From the NCBI RefSeq assembly GCF_027579695.1, contig NC_083570.1:11783051-11847050 (forward strand): a stretch of 64,000 bases of DNA. The letters are read 5' to 3'. The notes under the pieces were generated by a model, which did no database searches, was not told where the DNA came from, and saw nothing but the letters and a program-made list of their open reading frames with translations. Within the stretch, counting starts at the first letter, position 1; each line of letters starts with the position of its first letter. This document shows positions 34,926 to 47,900 of the stretch, piece by piece. Made by a program: the position numbers and the translations under genes. Source of the DNA: Neoarius graeffei (Eukaryota > Chordata > Actinopteri > Siluriformes > Ariidae).

Positions 34926-35990
34926 GAGGGTATTAGGCAGAAAAAGAAAATTACCAGTCAAAAATAATATTTTATATAATCCTGATGATCGCCGCAGGCG
35001 TGAAGATGAGCGCTGCAGGCGCGAAGTCCCTCTAGGGGGGTCTGGGGGCATGCCCCCCCAGAAAATTTTTGAAATTTAGACTTCATTTCCTGCATTCTAG
35101 GACATTTTCAGGGTGAAATGGCGTGTAATTTTTGATCAGAAATATTGCATATTTTTACTTTTTATTTTTTTCAGTTTCACTCCTGAATGTATCAGATGTA
35201 TGTATGGTGTTTGATTTGGTAACAAAAGTGAAAAGAAAATAAACAACAATGAATTGTATATAATCTTTTGATCTAGTTACAGTATTGAATAAAAAAAAAA
35301 CCCAACAGTATTCTATTTTACGTGGCACAAATTAAATCGCAGAATGTCTGTCACTGACTGTCATCCATAATATTTTGACCAAACTACTCAAAAATTAAAT
35401 TAAAACTGCACCTCATTTTCCAGGTGAATACTTTGAGTCCTATGTTATTGTATTCTCAGGAATACAGCCACATACCCCCATGAAACCCCCTTGTTAATCA
35501 ATGTATCACACATACCTTTTCTGTCTTTTTGTGGAAAAACGAATCAATTTTTGTAACATTCAATTTGGGGCGTTTGTTGGGATTCATCTTGATCCAGAAG
35601 AGTGAGTCAGCAAAAAAAATGCGGTTCTCCCGCCAAGAAAGAGGAAACTACAATGCAGGGTGTTTGGCAATTTTCGACCAATCAGAATTCGCGATTTATT
35701 CAGTCCGCATGTTACAAGATTCAGTGCGGGCCAAAATGGCGGAAGCGATGAAATATTCTGATTTTTTCATTTCAAGTTTTCAGTATTTTTCGTATTAAAC
35801 TGTGTTTCTTACGATTTGTAAATGATGGCGGAACATAACTGGATTTATCGGATGACATGTGGGAGTATTCATGTGCGAAAATTTTCGGCATTATCGTCCG
35901 TTTCAGTATCCGTCTGTGTGTATACTTGCCCGTTGAAATCGGCAATCGCCCGTCAAATTTACGGGTGAACGGGTCTCTGCCTAATACCTT
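34926..35990. mobile_element. hAT-like non-autonomous element with ggtattaggcaga ends
   Basis: TIRs gagggtattaggcaga and (inverse) aaggtattaggcagag, flanked by attttgtaa at 34917-34925 and 35991-35999 (9 bp identical; an 8 bp duplication plus one chance base fits hAT). Insertion into a Tc1-like repeat is visible: the interrupted text is that of 15000-15060. It contains gcaggcgtgaagatgagcg and a poly-G/poly-C inverted pair near 35034-35060. Open frames are not recognisable. Confidence 0.88.
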
Positions 35991-35999
35991 ATTTTGTAA

Positions 36000-37060
36000 T
36001 GTTGTGACTCAATGTCGAAGTCATAAAATAAAACCCGATAACATGAAAGTTTGTGTGGAAAAAAATAGGGGGCTAAAACTTTTGAGGCACTGAGATTGAC
36101 GTTAAAAATGAACGTTCTGGGGCAGATGTAGGATGCGAGCTCAGATTTTTCGCAGAATCAGGGCACTGAGTAAAATCTGTGAAAAAAAAAAAACTTTCTT
36201 TCTTTTTGTGGTGACATTCAGAAAAGTGTAAACACATTAAACCGGTTTTATTTTATAACACCGGAATTTGTGTTTCAACAAACAAAATTCCAAGCAACTT
36301 CTTCATACGCAAACTCTTCTTCTCGCTGCTCGTTTAATAACCGACGCACGAATGGCGATTGGATCGGTTGTCGGATAAAATAATCGGATAAAATAAAACT
36401 CTGTAAAACCTCCGTACTGTACGCAGTGCGATTATAAAGCAGCAACACGCCGACTTCTCGTTGTTATGGCAACACTGACGCGTCACGTTGTTCCACACAC
36501 GCACGTAGCTGTAGATCAGATTCCACGTCACGTGTATTTTAAGACAGATTTGATCCGTAAAACCTTTTGCGTGTAAAATTCGTTCTCGGGTTCAGTTTAT
36601 TAGCGCTGGTGAAAATTCTCGCACGTAAACGGTTTCTTTGCATGTTTTGAATTTTTCAATTTGGTTTTCACTGAAATTGCCGCTGATGTTTTGTTTCATT
36701 CGCTTTGCTTGGTTGCGTCGTGATGTGTGGATGAATTGTTCAGGAAGTGGATGGGGCTTTAATGAAAATAACTATTCTAACGTGAATTATTATAATGTTA
36801 TAAGAAATGAAATTATTATTATTATTATTATTAATTTCCTAAGCAATAACATGTTGCATTTATTTATTTTGAACCATCTCCCGTTATATTTAATATTGTG
36901 GAGCGTCCGTGCTCGAGCTCCACCGAACTGATAACAAAACATTAACTTTGACCTATTAGTACTTCCTGTTTCTTAGCCCACCCCTTGCTTGATTGTCAGC
37001 TAAGACCTCCTACTTAGTGTTCTGAGAAAGCAGGAACGCTTCAGGCTTTCAGGAGAACCT
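36000..37060. other. Intron sequence, no gene seen
   Basis: The first about 60 bp continue the Tc1-like repeat interrupted at 34926. The rest is unremarkable; ATT run near 36812-36832. Confidence 0.5.
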
Positions 37061-37070
37061 GTGTTCACTT

Positions 37071-37071
<1 letters not shown>

Positions 37072-37112
<41 letters not shown>

Positions 37113-37188
37113 CATAGACACACCACTGAAATGCTACTGCTGCATCAACAGAGCATCCTGTGGCACTGCTGTTCTGACCACTCCGAAG

Positions 37189-37234
<46 letters not shown>

Positions 37235-37442
37235 CTGTGCTTCTGTATGTGAAATGCAGGAAAGAGAAGAAAAAGACTTCGCACACACATGCATGTGTGT
37301 TGGGGGTCTAACGTGTGTGTGTGTGTGTGTTGGGGGTTGGGGGTTCTCACTCTGCAGGCATTCTTTAAAAAGAGGAATTTCTTTAAAGACAAAAAAGGGA
37401 GGGGGGGAACTCCCCTCCCCCACAAAATCACATATATACTTG

Positions 37443-37489
<47 letters not shown>

Positions 37490-37660
37490 TTAGGTGGACT
37501 CTTTCTCCAGTCTGAGTGTGTGTGCGCGCGCGCACGTATCTGTGTGTGTGGGCATGTGCTTGCTGCATGTAGTGAGTTTTTCTACTTTTTCTGTGTGTGA
37601 GAGAGAAAGTGAAAGGGTTAATGTGTGTGTGTTTTAAATTTTAAATGTGTGTGTGTGTGT
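37072..37660. repeat. Cluster of (GT)n / (CA)n microsatellites
   Basis: GT runs at 37074-37110, 37195-37232, 37311-37330 and 37644-37659, and a CA run at 37450-37487. All reading frames here are dinucleotide artefacts of C/V or H/T. Confidence 0.9.
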
Positions 37661-37744
37661 AAAGGTTAAATCGGGCCCCTGGCCAGATTAACCTCTCGTC
37701 CGTTTCATGATTTGGCATGTAGACACACCCCTAAATCCTGAGGA

Positions 37745-38748
37745 TACACTCTCTGACTCTGTCTCTCTCTGACTCTCTCTCTCTGTGTCTGACTCTCTCT
37801 CTCTCTGACTGTCTCTCTCTGACTCTGTCTCTCTCTGACTCTCTCTCTCTGTCTGACTCTCTCTCTCTCTCTCTGACTGTCTCTCTCTGACTCTGTCTCT
37901 CTCTGACTCTCTCTGTCTGACTCTCGCTCTCTCTCTCTGACTGTCTCTCTCTGACTCTGTCTCTCTCTGATGCTCTCTCTCTGACTCTCTCTCTCTGACT
38001 CTCTCTCTGACTCTCTCTCTGACTCTCTCTCTCTGTCTGACTCTCTCTCTCTCTCTGACTGTCTCTCTCTGACTCTGTCTCTCTCTGACTCTCTCTGTCT
38101 GACTCTCGCTCTCTCTCTCTGACTGTCTCTCTCTGACTCTGTCTCTCTCTGATGCTCTCTCTCTGACTCTCTCTCTCTGACTCTCTGACTCTCTCTCTCT
38201 GTCTGACTCTCTCTCTCTGACTGTCTCTCTCTGACTGTCTCTCTCTGATGCTCTCTCTGTCTCTCTTTGACTCTGTCTCTGTCTCTCTCTCTGACTGTCT
38301 CTCTCTGACTGTCTCACTCTGATGCTCTCTCTCTCTGTCTCTCTTTGACTCTGTCTCTGTCTCTCTCTCTGACTGTCTCTCTCTCTGACTGTCTCTCTCT
38401 GACTCTGTCTCTCTCTGATGCTCTCTCTCTCTGTCTCTCTTTGACTCTGTCTCTGTCTCTCTCTCTGACTGTCTCTCTCTCTGACTGTCTCTCTCTGACT
38501 CTGTCTCTCTCTGTCTCTCTTTGACTCTGTCTCTCTCTCTGACTGTCTCTCTCTGTCTCTCTCTCTGACTGTCTCTCTCTGACTGTCTCTCTCTGACTGT
38601 GTCTGTCTCTCTCTCTGACTGTCTCTCTCTGACTCTCTCTGTCTCTCTCTCTCTCTGACTGTCTCTCTCTGACTCTCTCTGTCTTTCTCTCTGACTGTCT
38701 CTCTCTGTCTCTCTCTCTCTCTCTGACTGTCTCTCTCTGACTCTCTCT
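37745..38748. repeat. TC-rich minisatellite (tctctctgact units)
   Basis: About 1 kb of tctctctctgactgtctctctctgactctg-type units of 10-30 bp. The reverse complement (gtcagagagaga) shares its core with the 45-57 kb array, but lacks the aaatac insert. It resumes at 39450-39466 and 40603-40735 after two inserted transposons. The minus-strand R/E/S/Q frames are repeat artefacts. Confidence 0.92.
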
Positions 38749-39449
38749 GCCCATGTTTACATTAGACCGTATCAGTGGATCATCAGATTAACGTTTTTAA
38801 AACGATTAGTGTGCACACAGCAACGCCAATACACGATTTGCGTGCACACAGCAACACCAGTACATGGATACGCTCGGCTCCGCAGGCATCCTGCGCTCCA
38901 AATCACTCCGCCCTGAACAGCGAGTGCCCTCTGGAGGGTGCGCACTCCGGCTCTGCGCAGCTCACAGAGCGCGTGAGTGAAGTGGACAAGCAGTGATTCG
39001 GGACTGAGCCGCTGTGTGTGTGATCCCAGCGCATATCACTTACCACTTGCAAGTGGAAGGATGGCAAGCCTAAAGACAATCATAACTACACAATGGGCAG
39101 TATTTGCATCAGTATTTGCAGTGTTTTCATACTTTTATACTCTTTAATGAAAGGTGATACAAGGCGGAAGTCCGTGCCGTTTTTCAGCAGTCGCGTCACA
39201 TGACCAACGCCAGCGAATCAGGAAGGTGGATGTCACAGTGATGTTGTCCAATGACGACGCCAGCTAGAGCTCAGCACAGCGTATCCGCGTATCCTCAATG
39301 TTTACACAGCACCGGACCAGACACGATCTGGATTGAATACGTGGACGCTGGCGGATTCCCGTTTCCAGGCGTTTCCAGGCGGTTTAATGTAAACGGACAG
39401 TGCATCCGCGAAGAAAACGAGACAGATACGGTCTAATGTAAACTTGGCC
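38749..39449. mobile_element. Non-autonomous transposon inside the TC minisatellite (first)
   Basis: Ends catgtttacattagaccgta and (inverse of the right end) caagtttacattagaccgta. The 700 bp interior is GC-balanced single-copy sequence. The target duplication cannot be read because both flanks are TC repeat. Probably hAT-related. Confidence 0.75.
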
Positions 39450-39466
39450 TCTGTCTCTCTCTGACT

Positions 39467-40602
39467 GGGCCATTATTAAAAAATGTTCTGTTTCCGGTCC
39501 ACTGGCCGGGTGAGTGCCATTTGTGCGGGTGAAATTTTTTTTTAAACACCGTTTTTTCGACATTTTTTCCAGGTTCGTAAATCTAAAATCGAACTTGACA
39601 TTTCCGCATTCCCAGGGCTTTCCACTAAGGCTCATACTAGCCAGCCATGACAAATAAGTAACCAGCCGGGGGGAAGTAAACACAAAATAAACTCCTGTGC
39701 ACGCAGTTCCCAGGATTAAGTGTATTTTCCACAGACCATTTATTTATTCACTTTACTCAAATACAAAGTAAAATGGCAGTAAATCTTCTTTCTTTTCTTG
39801 CGTATTGCATCATGAGGCGTTCCTGGCTTGTAAATCTCTTATTTTCGGTGCATGACACATTCACGCAGCTGAGCATGCGCCGAGTGCGCGCGCACACCGC
39901 ATGTCGGGGCGCGGATGAGTTACTCTCCCTTGATCAACGGTTCCGTTTGACATTATTGTCAGTCCGTTAGATAAACATTTAATTTTATTAAAATCGAAAA
40001 TTAATATTTAGAGCCTGTGGGCTACAAAAATAGTCATTAAAGTAGCCGGCTGGACTTAATTGTGTGGCCGGCGCTTGTGGAAAGCCCTGTCGAATCAGCT
40101 CTGCGCATGCGCCGTGCGGCACAAAAAAATGGCAGCCACCATGAAGGAAGGAGATCCGGAGTTTTCAAACATTTGCTTAAGTGTGAAATCGCAAAATGGT
40201 ATTCTAGCGAACAACAAAATAGTAAAGATTCAGAAAAACAAATCATTCAGTGATCATTTTAATAGTGTAATTTCATCCGAACTAGGCCCAACGGTCGATT
40301 TAGAACTACAAAAAGTCCGTGTGTCGGACATTTTAAGTACCTTTGTAAAAGTTTTGCAAATGTTGCAGTCAGCATTTAAAATGCTAACTTAAAGTTTTTG
40401 TACAAGTTTCAGTTGATTAAACTGTCATTTTATTAAATGTCTGCTTTTGTAATAAAAAAAAGTACTGAAAGAAAAAGCAAACACAGCATTGCGATTTCTT
40501 ATCCATCCATATATAATAAAAAAAAAAATCCCTCCCTCCCGACTGAAATTTTTTTTGCCCACCCGGTGGACAGGAAACGAATTTTTTTTTTAAGGATGGC
40601 CC
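39467..40602 (+). mobile_element. Second transposon inside the TC minisatellite
   Basis: Ends gggccattattaaaaaatg and (inverse of the right end) gggccatccttaaaaaaaa, with further inverted tccactggccgggtg / cacccggtggaca. Flanks are TC repeat, so no target duplication is readable. It carries the frame at 40129-40392. Confidence 0.7.
40129..40392 (+). pseudogene. Unrecognised short frame inside a transposon
   Basis: An 87-residue frame starting MAATMKEGDPEFSNICLSVK in a favourable ATG context (aaaATGG, second ATG four codons on). It is lysine- and serine-rich in the middle and ends in a hydrophobic stretch, LSTFVKVLQMLQSAF. No domain recognised. It may be a captured 5' exon, like the RecQ fragment, or chance. 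Confidence 0.25.
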
Positions 40603-40735
40603 TGTCTCTCTCTTTCTCTGTCTCTCTCTGACTCGCTCTCTCTGACTCTGACTCTTTCTCTGTGTCTCTGTCTCTCTGTCTCTTTCTCTGTCTGTCTCTC
40701 TGACTCTGTTTCTATCTCTCTCTCTCTCTCTCTCA
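40603..40735. repeat. TC-rich minisatellite, right-hand remainder
   Basis: tctctctgact-type units continuing the 37745-38748 array after the two insertions. Confidence 0.85.
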
Positions 40736-43700
40736 CCAAGAAACAATGACATCATGTGTTGTTGCCATAACAACGAACTCAATAAGCAATTGAAACTCTT
40801 TGCCCTGTTTAAAAAGCCTTGAGGTATAAAGCGTTTCTCGTTCGAGTCGTTCCACACCTCAGGAAACAGATCAAACCCAGCCTTTCTCGCGGATCCTCCA
40901 GCGTCGTCTCGAGCGTCATCTCTGTGCTGCGTGTAAACGCTGGAGGATCGCTGAAAGAGTGGATCAGAGCAGTGCAGGAAATGAAACGTCTCAGAAAGGA
41001 ACACATCCCGGAACGGAAAGAAAAGAATTGATAGATTGTTCAGGGAAAAGAAAAGAACGGGAAGGGAAGCAGATTCAAATTTAGATTGGAAAAAAATACC
41101 CACTGCCGAGCGTTGTGAAGTCAGTAAAACAAACGACTAGAATATCCACTTCCTGTCTTCCTTCTGTTGGTTCTCGTTCACTCTCTCTATCGTTCACTTT
41201 TCACCCAGATCGCTGGATATTAATACGACTAAACACCGTACGGAGCAGTTCTCCGTCCAACAGAGCGTTATTCTGATTTCTGAGCTTTATTCACTGATTT
41301 ATTTTATTGATTTTATTTTATTTTACTCTCCTACGATCCTAAAGCTCGACAACGTATTCAACGTTATATACAAGATCAGTAATAATTATTCTATCAGAGG
41401 TCTGATTAATAGACATCAGGAACATCTGGATATTTTTCTGTAACTTAAACCCGAAAAGCTGATTCTGGTTTTTTTTTTCCTTTAGTAATTCAATTAAAAT
41501 ATAATTTTATTTATGAAGGACAAAAAAAAAACAAGAAATGTTTAGTTTTCTGTTTCTTCTCCCAGATATTTTCACCTGATCTTAATTAAAGCTTGTGGTA
41601 TTTTTCATCATATTAAAAACATTTATATATATATATATATATATATTCTTCTCCTCTAGTCCTGTTTTATTCCTTCATTCCTCTTGTGTTTCCTTCACCT
41701 CCACTTTCGAAACACTTTGCATTCTTCCCCCATGAGCTCACTGCCATCGTTTATTCTTTCCAAACATTTTTTTCACACTCGTTTCTCTCCGTCTTTTCCT
41801 CCGTCCCCGTGTCTCTCCGTCCCGTCCACCTTCCTCTCACCATCCCCCCACACCCCCCACGCTTAACTTCAAAACCAGAGGGGGAGAAGAAAACAGTGCC
41901 CAGGTCACATGACCAGGTCCCGCCTTCCTTGAAAAAATTCCTGATGCCCATATAAGGAAATAAATGCAGAACGGTTCAACAGACGTCGGGATGAGTGTGG
42001 ACCGAAGGTTTCTGTTTTTTCTGAAGGGAAAAATTTTTTTTTTTAATACATAATTTAAAAAAAAAACAACAAAAGCTTTTTTTTTTTTTTTGGTGTGTAA
42101 TCCTGTAACCTACAGTTGTTTGGTTTAATAAGAATATGGTAATAAGGTTTAATTACAGCCTGTTTTCAGGATATTATGTAATTTTGTAAAAGTTGAACAT
42201 TTTCACAAATGTATTTTTACTTTTTATCAATGGTTAGGATTTTAAAATGATTTGGACCTTGTTCATGGAATCAGGATTAAAAAAAAGTATATACATATAA
42301 ATTACATTTTATACACCAAATTAAACGAATTATATCAGAAAAGAATTATTACAAATAATTCACGAATAAAACTTTTCACAAAATCGAATTTATTTATTTC
42401 CTGGCTGGTTAAAAGAATGAAACAGAACTTTAGTAGGTTCATCTACACACAGGTTAGTTTTAGTTTGAGGAGTTATTTACAACAAATTAATGACTAATTA
42501 ATAGTTAATTAGTTACTACAAATTATTTTGAATTTTGATTCAAATTCTTTCTTCAACCACATTTTCTTTTCTGTTCTTAAACCCTGCATTTTGAGAAAAC
42601 GTCCGCTCGAGCGTTCTTCCATTTTCGGATCACAACAACGAAATTATATTTAATTAAGAAAAATTCAATCAGTTGTTCAGCACAGTATTGAACATAATCA
42701 CGTTTTACAACAACGCAATGAAAGGGAAACGATTTCGTCTTTGTTTTCATGTTCGTTTTTGATATCGGCCCGTAAACGGTGAAATAAAATCTACAAAGAC
42801 ATTGGAAATTTTGGAAATAAAATAACAAACAGAAACTCTACAGTTGAATTGTAGCTGTATTTTTTGTTATTTGTATTTTTTTTCTGATGCTACTAAAACC
42901 AGGTAACTTTATTCGTACAAAAGTTTCGGAAAGTAAAGTGGGAAAAAAAAGCAAATTATACAAATTTTATTAAATGTTATTTTGTTTTTGTTTTAATGAA
43001 CAAATTCGAGTAAAAATACACAAAGAAGTCACATGACATACAGATGTCGAGCAATAATAAAATCATAATGTGTTACACGTATCATTTATTATTAACACAA
43101 ATTCTCCAACGGAATTAAAAAAAAAAGTGGTTCAACAGCAAATTGTAAACTTTACATCAATCCCGCGCATGTGTGTAGAAGATGAGTCATTTTAATACAC
43201 TTTATTGAGTCAGTTTTAAACTTGAATTTTAAAGTTGTAGCCGAGAAAAAAATCTTTACGCCAATTTGAAGGAAAAGTACAAAACTTTTAAACAGCAGAA
43301 AGAAACAAATCCATCAGACGTTTATGTTTTTATGTTAATTAGACATTAAATCATTCGAATATGAGGAACATGTGGTGGGTTTTTTTTGTGTGTAGAGTTG
43401 ATTCACATTATTTCAACAGAAGTTTTTAAATGTTTCAAATTTTTTTGGTCACTGTTTCCAATAACATGATTATATTGTTTCCGTTGGAGTTTTGCACCAA
43501 AAAAACCCAAAACAAAAACCAATATTTTAAAAATGTGATTAGAACAGTTTTAATTTCTGTGAAGTGATGTTACATGATTCAAACAGGTTTTCTCCTCTCG
43601 TGCTCTTTTTTCACTCAGGTCATGTGATTTTAAATGCGTCAAAACGTGTTTCCGGTTCAATTTTGCGAAATGTCGTATGATCAAATCGTCTGAAAAACCA

Positions 43701-44860
43701 CCTGCAATATTTGATTTTTTTTTCAAAATTATTATCGCTATTTGAGCTTAAATATTAATATGTTGAAAAGGATGATAATTCGATTTTTATTCGATTTTCT
43801 CCAATAAATATGTCCCAAAAGAAACTGTTTCTCAACAGATAGCTGTTTTGTAGTTGTTGTAAAAAATGACTGTAATCTGTAGCAGCGCAAAAATGATGTC
43901 TGATCGAAATCTGCGAGTTTGCTTGATCAGTAGAAACTGTTACACTAGCTAGCTACATTACCGTCTAACGAAACATAATCGATTCCTTTCTCTTTCATTT
44001 TTCTTCGAGATATTATGCAGTGTAGAAATAACGCTCGAGGTGTTTTTCTCTTTAAAATGAAGCAATTAGCTGCAGGACAAACACAATAAACAATATTATT
44101 TCCAGCTAACGGTCAATAAATTACCAAAGTTCATTTTCATAAGGTTTTTCATAAACGGATTTAACGCCTCAAAGACAAAAAGAAACCACTTCAAGATAAC
44201 GCAAGCAAGCTCACTCGATGCACGGCTACGAACAAACAACTTGTTTTTCGTCGATTCGTAACTGAAAATCGTAGAACGATCCTCACTCTTCAGAGTCGTT
44301 CACGTGCACAGATAACGAACAATCCTTTCAGAACGGTGAAACTGTGATAGACCTGCTCCGTTATCAGTATCAGTCCCTTCACAGTGAGCTAGCTAGACAC
44401 TAGCTAGACTTTAATTTCTTTTACGTATAACGTAATGACAAAACTCAACAGCTTTCTCGTAACAATGTGAGTGTGGTGTCCTATATTAGAAAGTTCATTA
44501 GAAAAAGATAACGCTCGTCAAGTTGTGCACTTTTATAGATAACACTTTTTAGCGGAGTTAAGTTTCTGGGGAGAAACAGGAAACTGAGTAGCGTATGGGA
44601 GTTTTCACTTCCTGATGGATTAGCTCATAAATTTCAGACTTTTATTGTGTACACAATACAATGTTCCTATTTTTATGCCGTGTGTGTGAGAGGGAGAAAG
44701 ACGACTGAGGAAATAACGCTTCTGCTTTAACGTTTTGGGCCATGAATTGCAAACACACACACACACACACCATTTGATCTGCCGCCACACTCTATATCAA
44801 TCAGAACACACCGTCAGTAGCGACCGGATATGAACTCTGCACTGGATTTACTTACAACCT
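40736..44860. other. Intron sequence, no gene or element recognised
   Basis: A 4.1 kb AT-rich stretch with a TA run at 41621-41646, homopolymer A/T tracts near 42030-42090, and CA run at 44752-44770. Open frames at 40417-41103 and 41684-41955 show no domain and partly run through the TC repeat. It is the longest part of intron 2 with few obvious repeats. Confidence 0.5.
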
Positions 44861-44882
44861 GCGCACGTGTGTGTGTGTGTGG

Positions 44883-44916
<34 letters not shown>

Positions 44917-47900
44917 CTAATTTGGAACCACTGAAACAGTGTGTATGTGTGTTTCGAGAGAGCGAAAGCACCCGAGAGGAGAGAGAGCGGGGGAGGGGAA
45001 AAGGTCACAGGTCAGTGGGAAGGATGTAATCTTCTGGAGCGGGGTTCGAATGTCGGCCCCTTAGTGGATTTATTAGTCTTTTTTCCCTCCCTCTCTCTGT
45101 ATTTCTCTCTCTCGCTCGCTCTCTCTTCTTTTCCTTCTTTTTCTTCTTTCCCTCTTTCTGTATTTCAAGTGGAGCCACACACACATTTAGACCCCTCCCC
45201 ATGACCTTTACCCCACACTGACCCCTGGTAATGAGTGAGACAGAGAGAGTCAGAGAGAAATACAGAGAGAGAGAAATGGGGGGAGAGAGAGAAATACAGA
45301 GAGAGGGAGAAATGGGGAGAGGGGAAGAGAGAGAGAAAGAGAAATACAGAGAAAGCAGGGGAGAGAGAGAGACAGAGAGAGCGAGCACATGTAACAGAGA
45401 GAGAAATGGGGAGAGAGAGAAACAAATGAGAGAGAGATGGATGGAGTGTGTGTGAGAGAGAGAGATGGAGAGGTGAAGAGAGTGGGAAAGATGGGGAGAG
45501 AGAAATACAGAGAGAGAGTCAGAGAAAAGTACAGAGAAATGGGGAGACGGGGAGAGAGAGAAATACAGAGAGAGAGAAATGGGGATACAGGGGAAGAGAA
45601 AGAAATACAGAGAGAGAGAAATAGGTATACAGGGGGAGAGAGAGAGAAATACAGAGAGAGAAATGGGGACAGAGAGAGAGAGAGAGAGAGACAAATACAG
45701 AGAGGGCACATGTAAGACAGAGAGAGAAATAGAGAGAGATGGATGGAGTGTGTGTATGAGAGAGATGGAGAGGTGAAGAGAGTGGGAAAGATGGGGAGAG
45801 AGAGAAATACAGAGAGAGAGAGTCAGAGAGAACTACAGAGAGAGAGAAATGGGGGAGAGAGAGAAAAATACAGAGAGAGAAATGGGGAGAGGGCGCGCGA
45901 GAGAGACAAATACAGAGAAAACGGGGGAGAGAGAGAGGGCACATGTAACACAGAGAGAGAAATGGGGAGAGAGAGAGAAATACAGAGAGAGAGAAAGATG
46001 GGGAGAGAAATATATATAGAGTCAGAGAGAAATACAGAGAGAGAGTCAGAGAGAATTACAGAGAGAGAGAGAAATACAGAGACAGAGAGTCCGAGAGAGA
46101 TAGTCAGAGAGAAATACAGAGAGAGTCAGAGAGAAATACAGAGAGAGAGAGTCAGAGAGAAATACAGAGAGAGAGAGTCAGAGAGAAATAGAGAGAGAGC
46201 CAGAGAGAAATACAGAGAGAGAGAGTCAGAGAGAAATACAGAGAGAGTCAGAGAGAAATACAGAAAGAGAGAGTCAGAGAGAAATACAGAGCGAGAGAGT
46301 CAGAGAGAAATACAGAGAGAGAGAGTCAGAGAGAAATACAGAGAGAGAGCCAGAGAGAAATACAGAGAGAGAGAGTCAGAGAGAAATACAGAGAGAGAGT
46401 CAGAGAGAAATACAGAGAGAGAGAGTCAGAGAGAAATACAGAAAGAGAGAGTCAGAGAGAAATACAGAAAGAGAGAGTCAGAGAGAAATACAGAGCGAGA
46501 GAGTCAGAGAGAAATACAGAGAGAGAGAGTCAGAGAGAAATACAGAGAGAGAGCCAGAGAGAAATACAGAGAGAGGGAGAAATAGAGAGAGAGAGTCCGA
46601 GAGAGATAGTCAGAGAGAAATACAGAGAGAGTCAGAGAGAAATACAGAGAGAGAGAGTCAGAGAGAAATAGAGAGAGAGAGAGAGACAGAGAGAAATACA
46701 GAGAGAGAGAGAGTCAGAGAGAAATACAGAGAGAGAGAGAGTCAGAGAGAAATACAGAGAGAGAGAGAGAGAGAGTCAGAGAGAAATACAGAGAGAGTCA
46801 GAGAGAAATACAGAGCGAGAGAGTCAGAGAGAAATACAGAGCGAGAGAGCCAGAGAGAAATACAGAGAGAGAGTCAGAGAGAAATACAGAGAGAGAGAGT
46901 CAGAGAGAAATACAGAGAGAGAGAGTCAGAGAGAAATACAGAGAGAGAGAGTCAGAGAGAAATAGAGAGAGTCAGAGAGAAATACAGAGAGAGAGAGTCA
47001 GAAAGAAATACAGAGAGAGAGAGTCAGAGAGAAATACAGAGAGAGAGAGAGAGCCAGAGAGAAATACAGAGAGAGCCAGAGAGAAATACAGAGCGAGAGA
47101 GTCAGAGAGAAATACAGAGAGAGAGAGTCAGAGAGAAATACAGAGAGAGAGAGAGAGCCAGAGAGAAATACAGAGAGAGTCAGAGAGAAATACAGAGCGA
47201 GAGAGTCAGAGAGAAATACAGAGAGAGAGAATCAGAGAGAAATACAGAGAGAGAGTCAGAGAGAAATACAGAGAGAGTCAGAGAGAAATACAGAGCGAGA
47301 GAGTCAGAGAGAAATACAGAGCGAGAGAGTCAGAGAGAAATACAGAGAGAGAGTCAGAGAGAAATACAGAGAGAGAGAGTCAGAGAGAAATACAGAGAGA
47401 GAGAGTCAGAGAGAAATACAGAGAGAGAGAGTCAGAGAGAAATACAGAGAGAGAGAGTCAGAGAGAAATAGAGAGAGTCAGAGAGAAATACAGAGAGAGA
47501 GAGTCAGAAAGAAATACAGAGAGAGAGAGTCAGAGAGAAATACAGAGAGAGAGAGAGAGCCAGAGAGAAATACAGAGAGAGCCAGAGAGAAATACAGAGA
47601 GAGAGAGTCAGAGAGAAATACAGAGAGAGTCAGAGAGAAATACAGAGCGAGAGAGTCAGAGAGAAATACAGAGAGAGAGAGTCAGAGAGAAATACAGAGA
47701 GAGAGAGTCAGAGAGAAATACAGAGAGAGAGAGTCAGAGAGAAATACAGAGAGAGAGAGTCAGAGAGAAATACAGAGAGAGAGAGAATCAGAGAGAAATA
47801 CAGAGTCAGAGAGAAATACAGAGAGAGAGAGAGTCAGAGAGAAATACAGAGAGTCAGAGAGAAATACAGAGAGAGAGTCAGAGAGAAATACAGAGAGAGA

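Noticed and set aside
37688..38754. Minus-strand frames of 209 and 146 codons
   Set aside because: They are the translation of the TC minisatellite.
45743..46585. 280-codon frame at the left edge of the satellite
   Set aside because: Again only minisatellite sequence; the codon pattern is that of the repeat.
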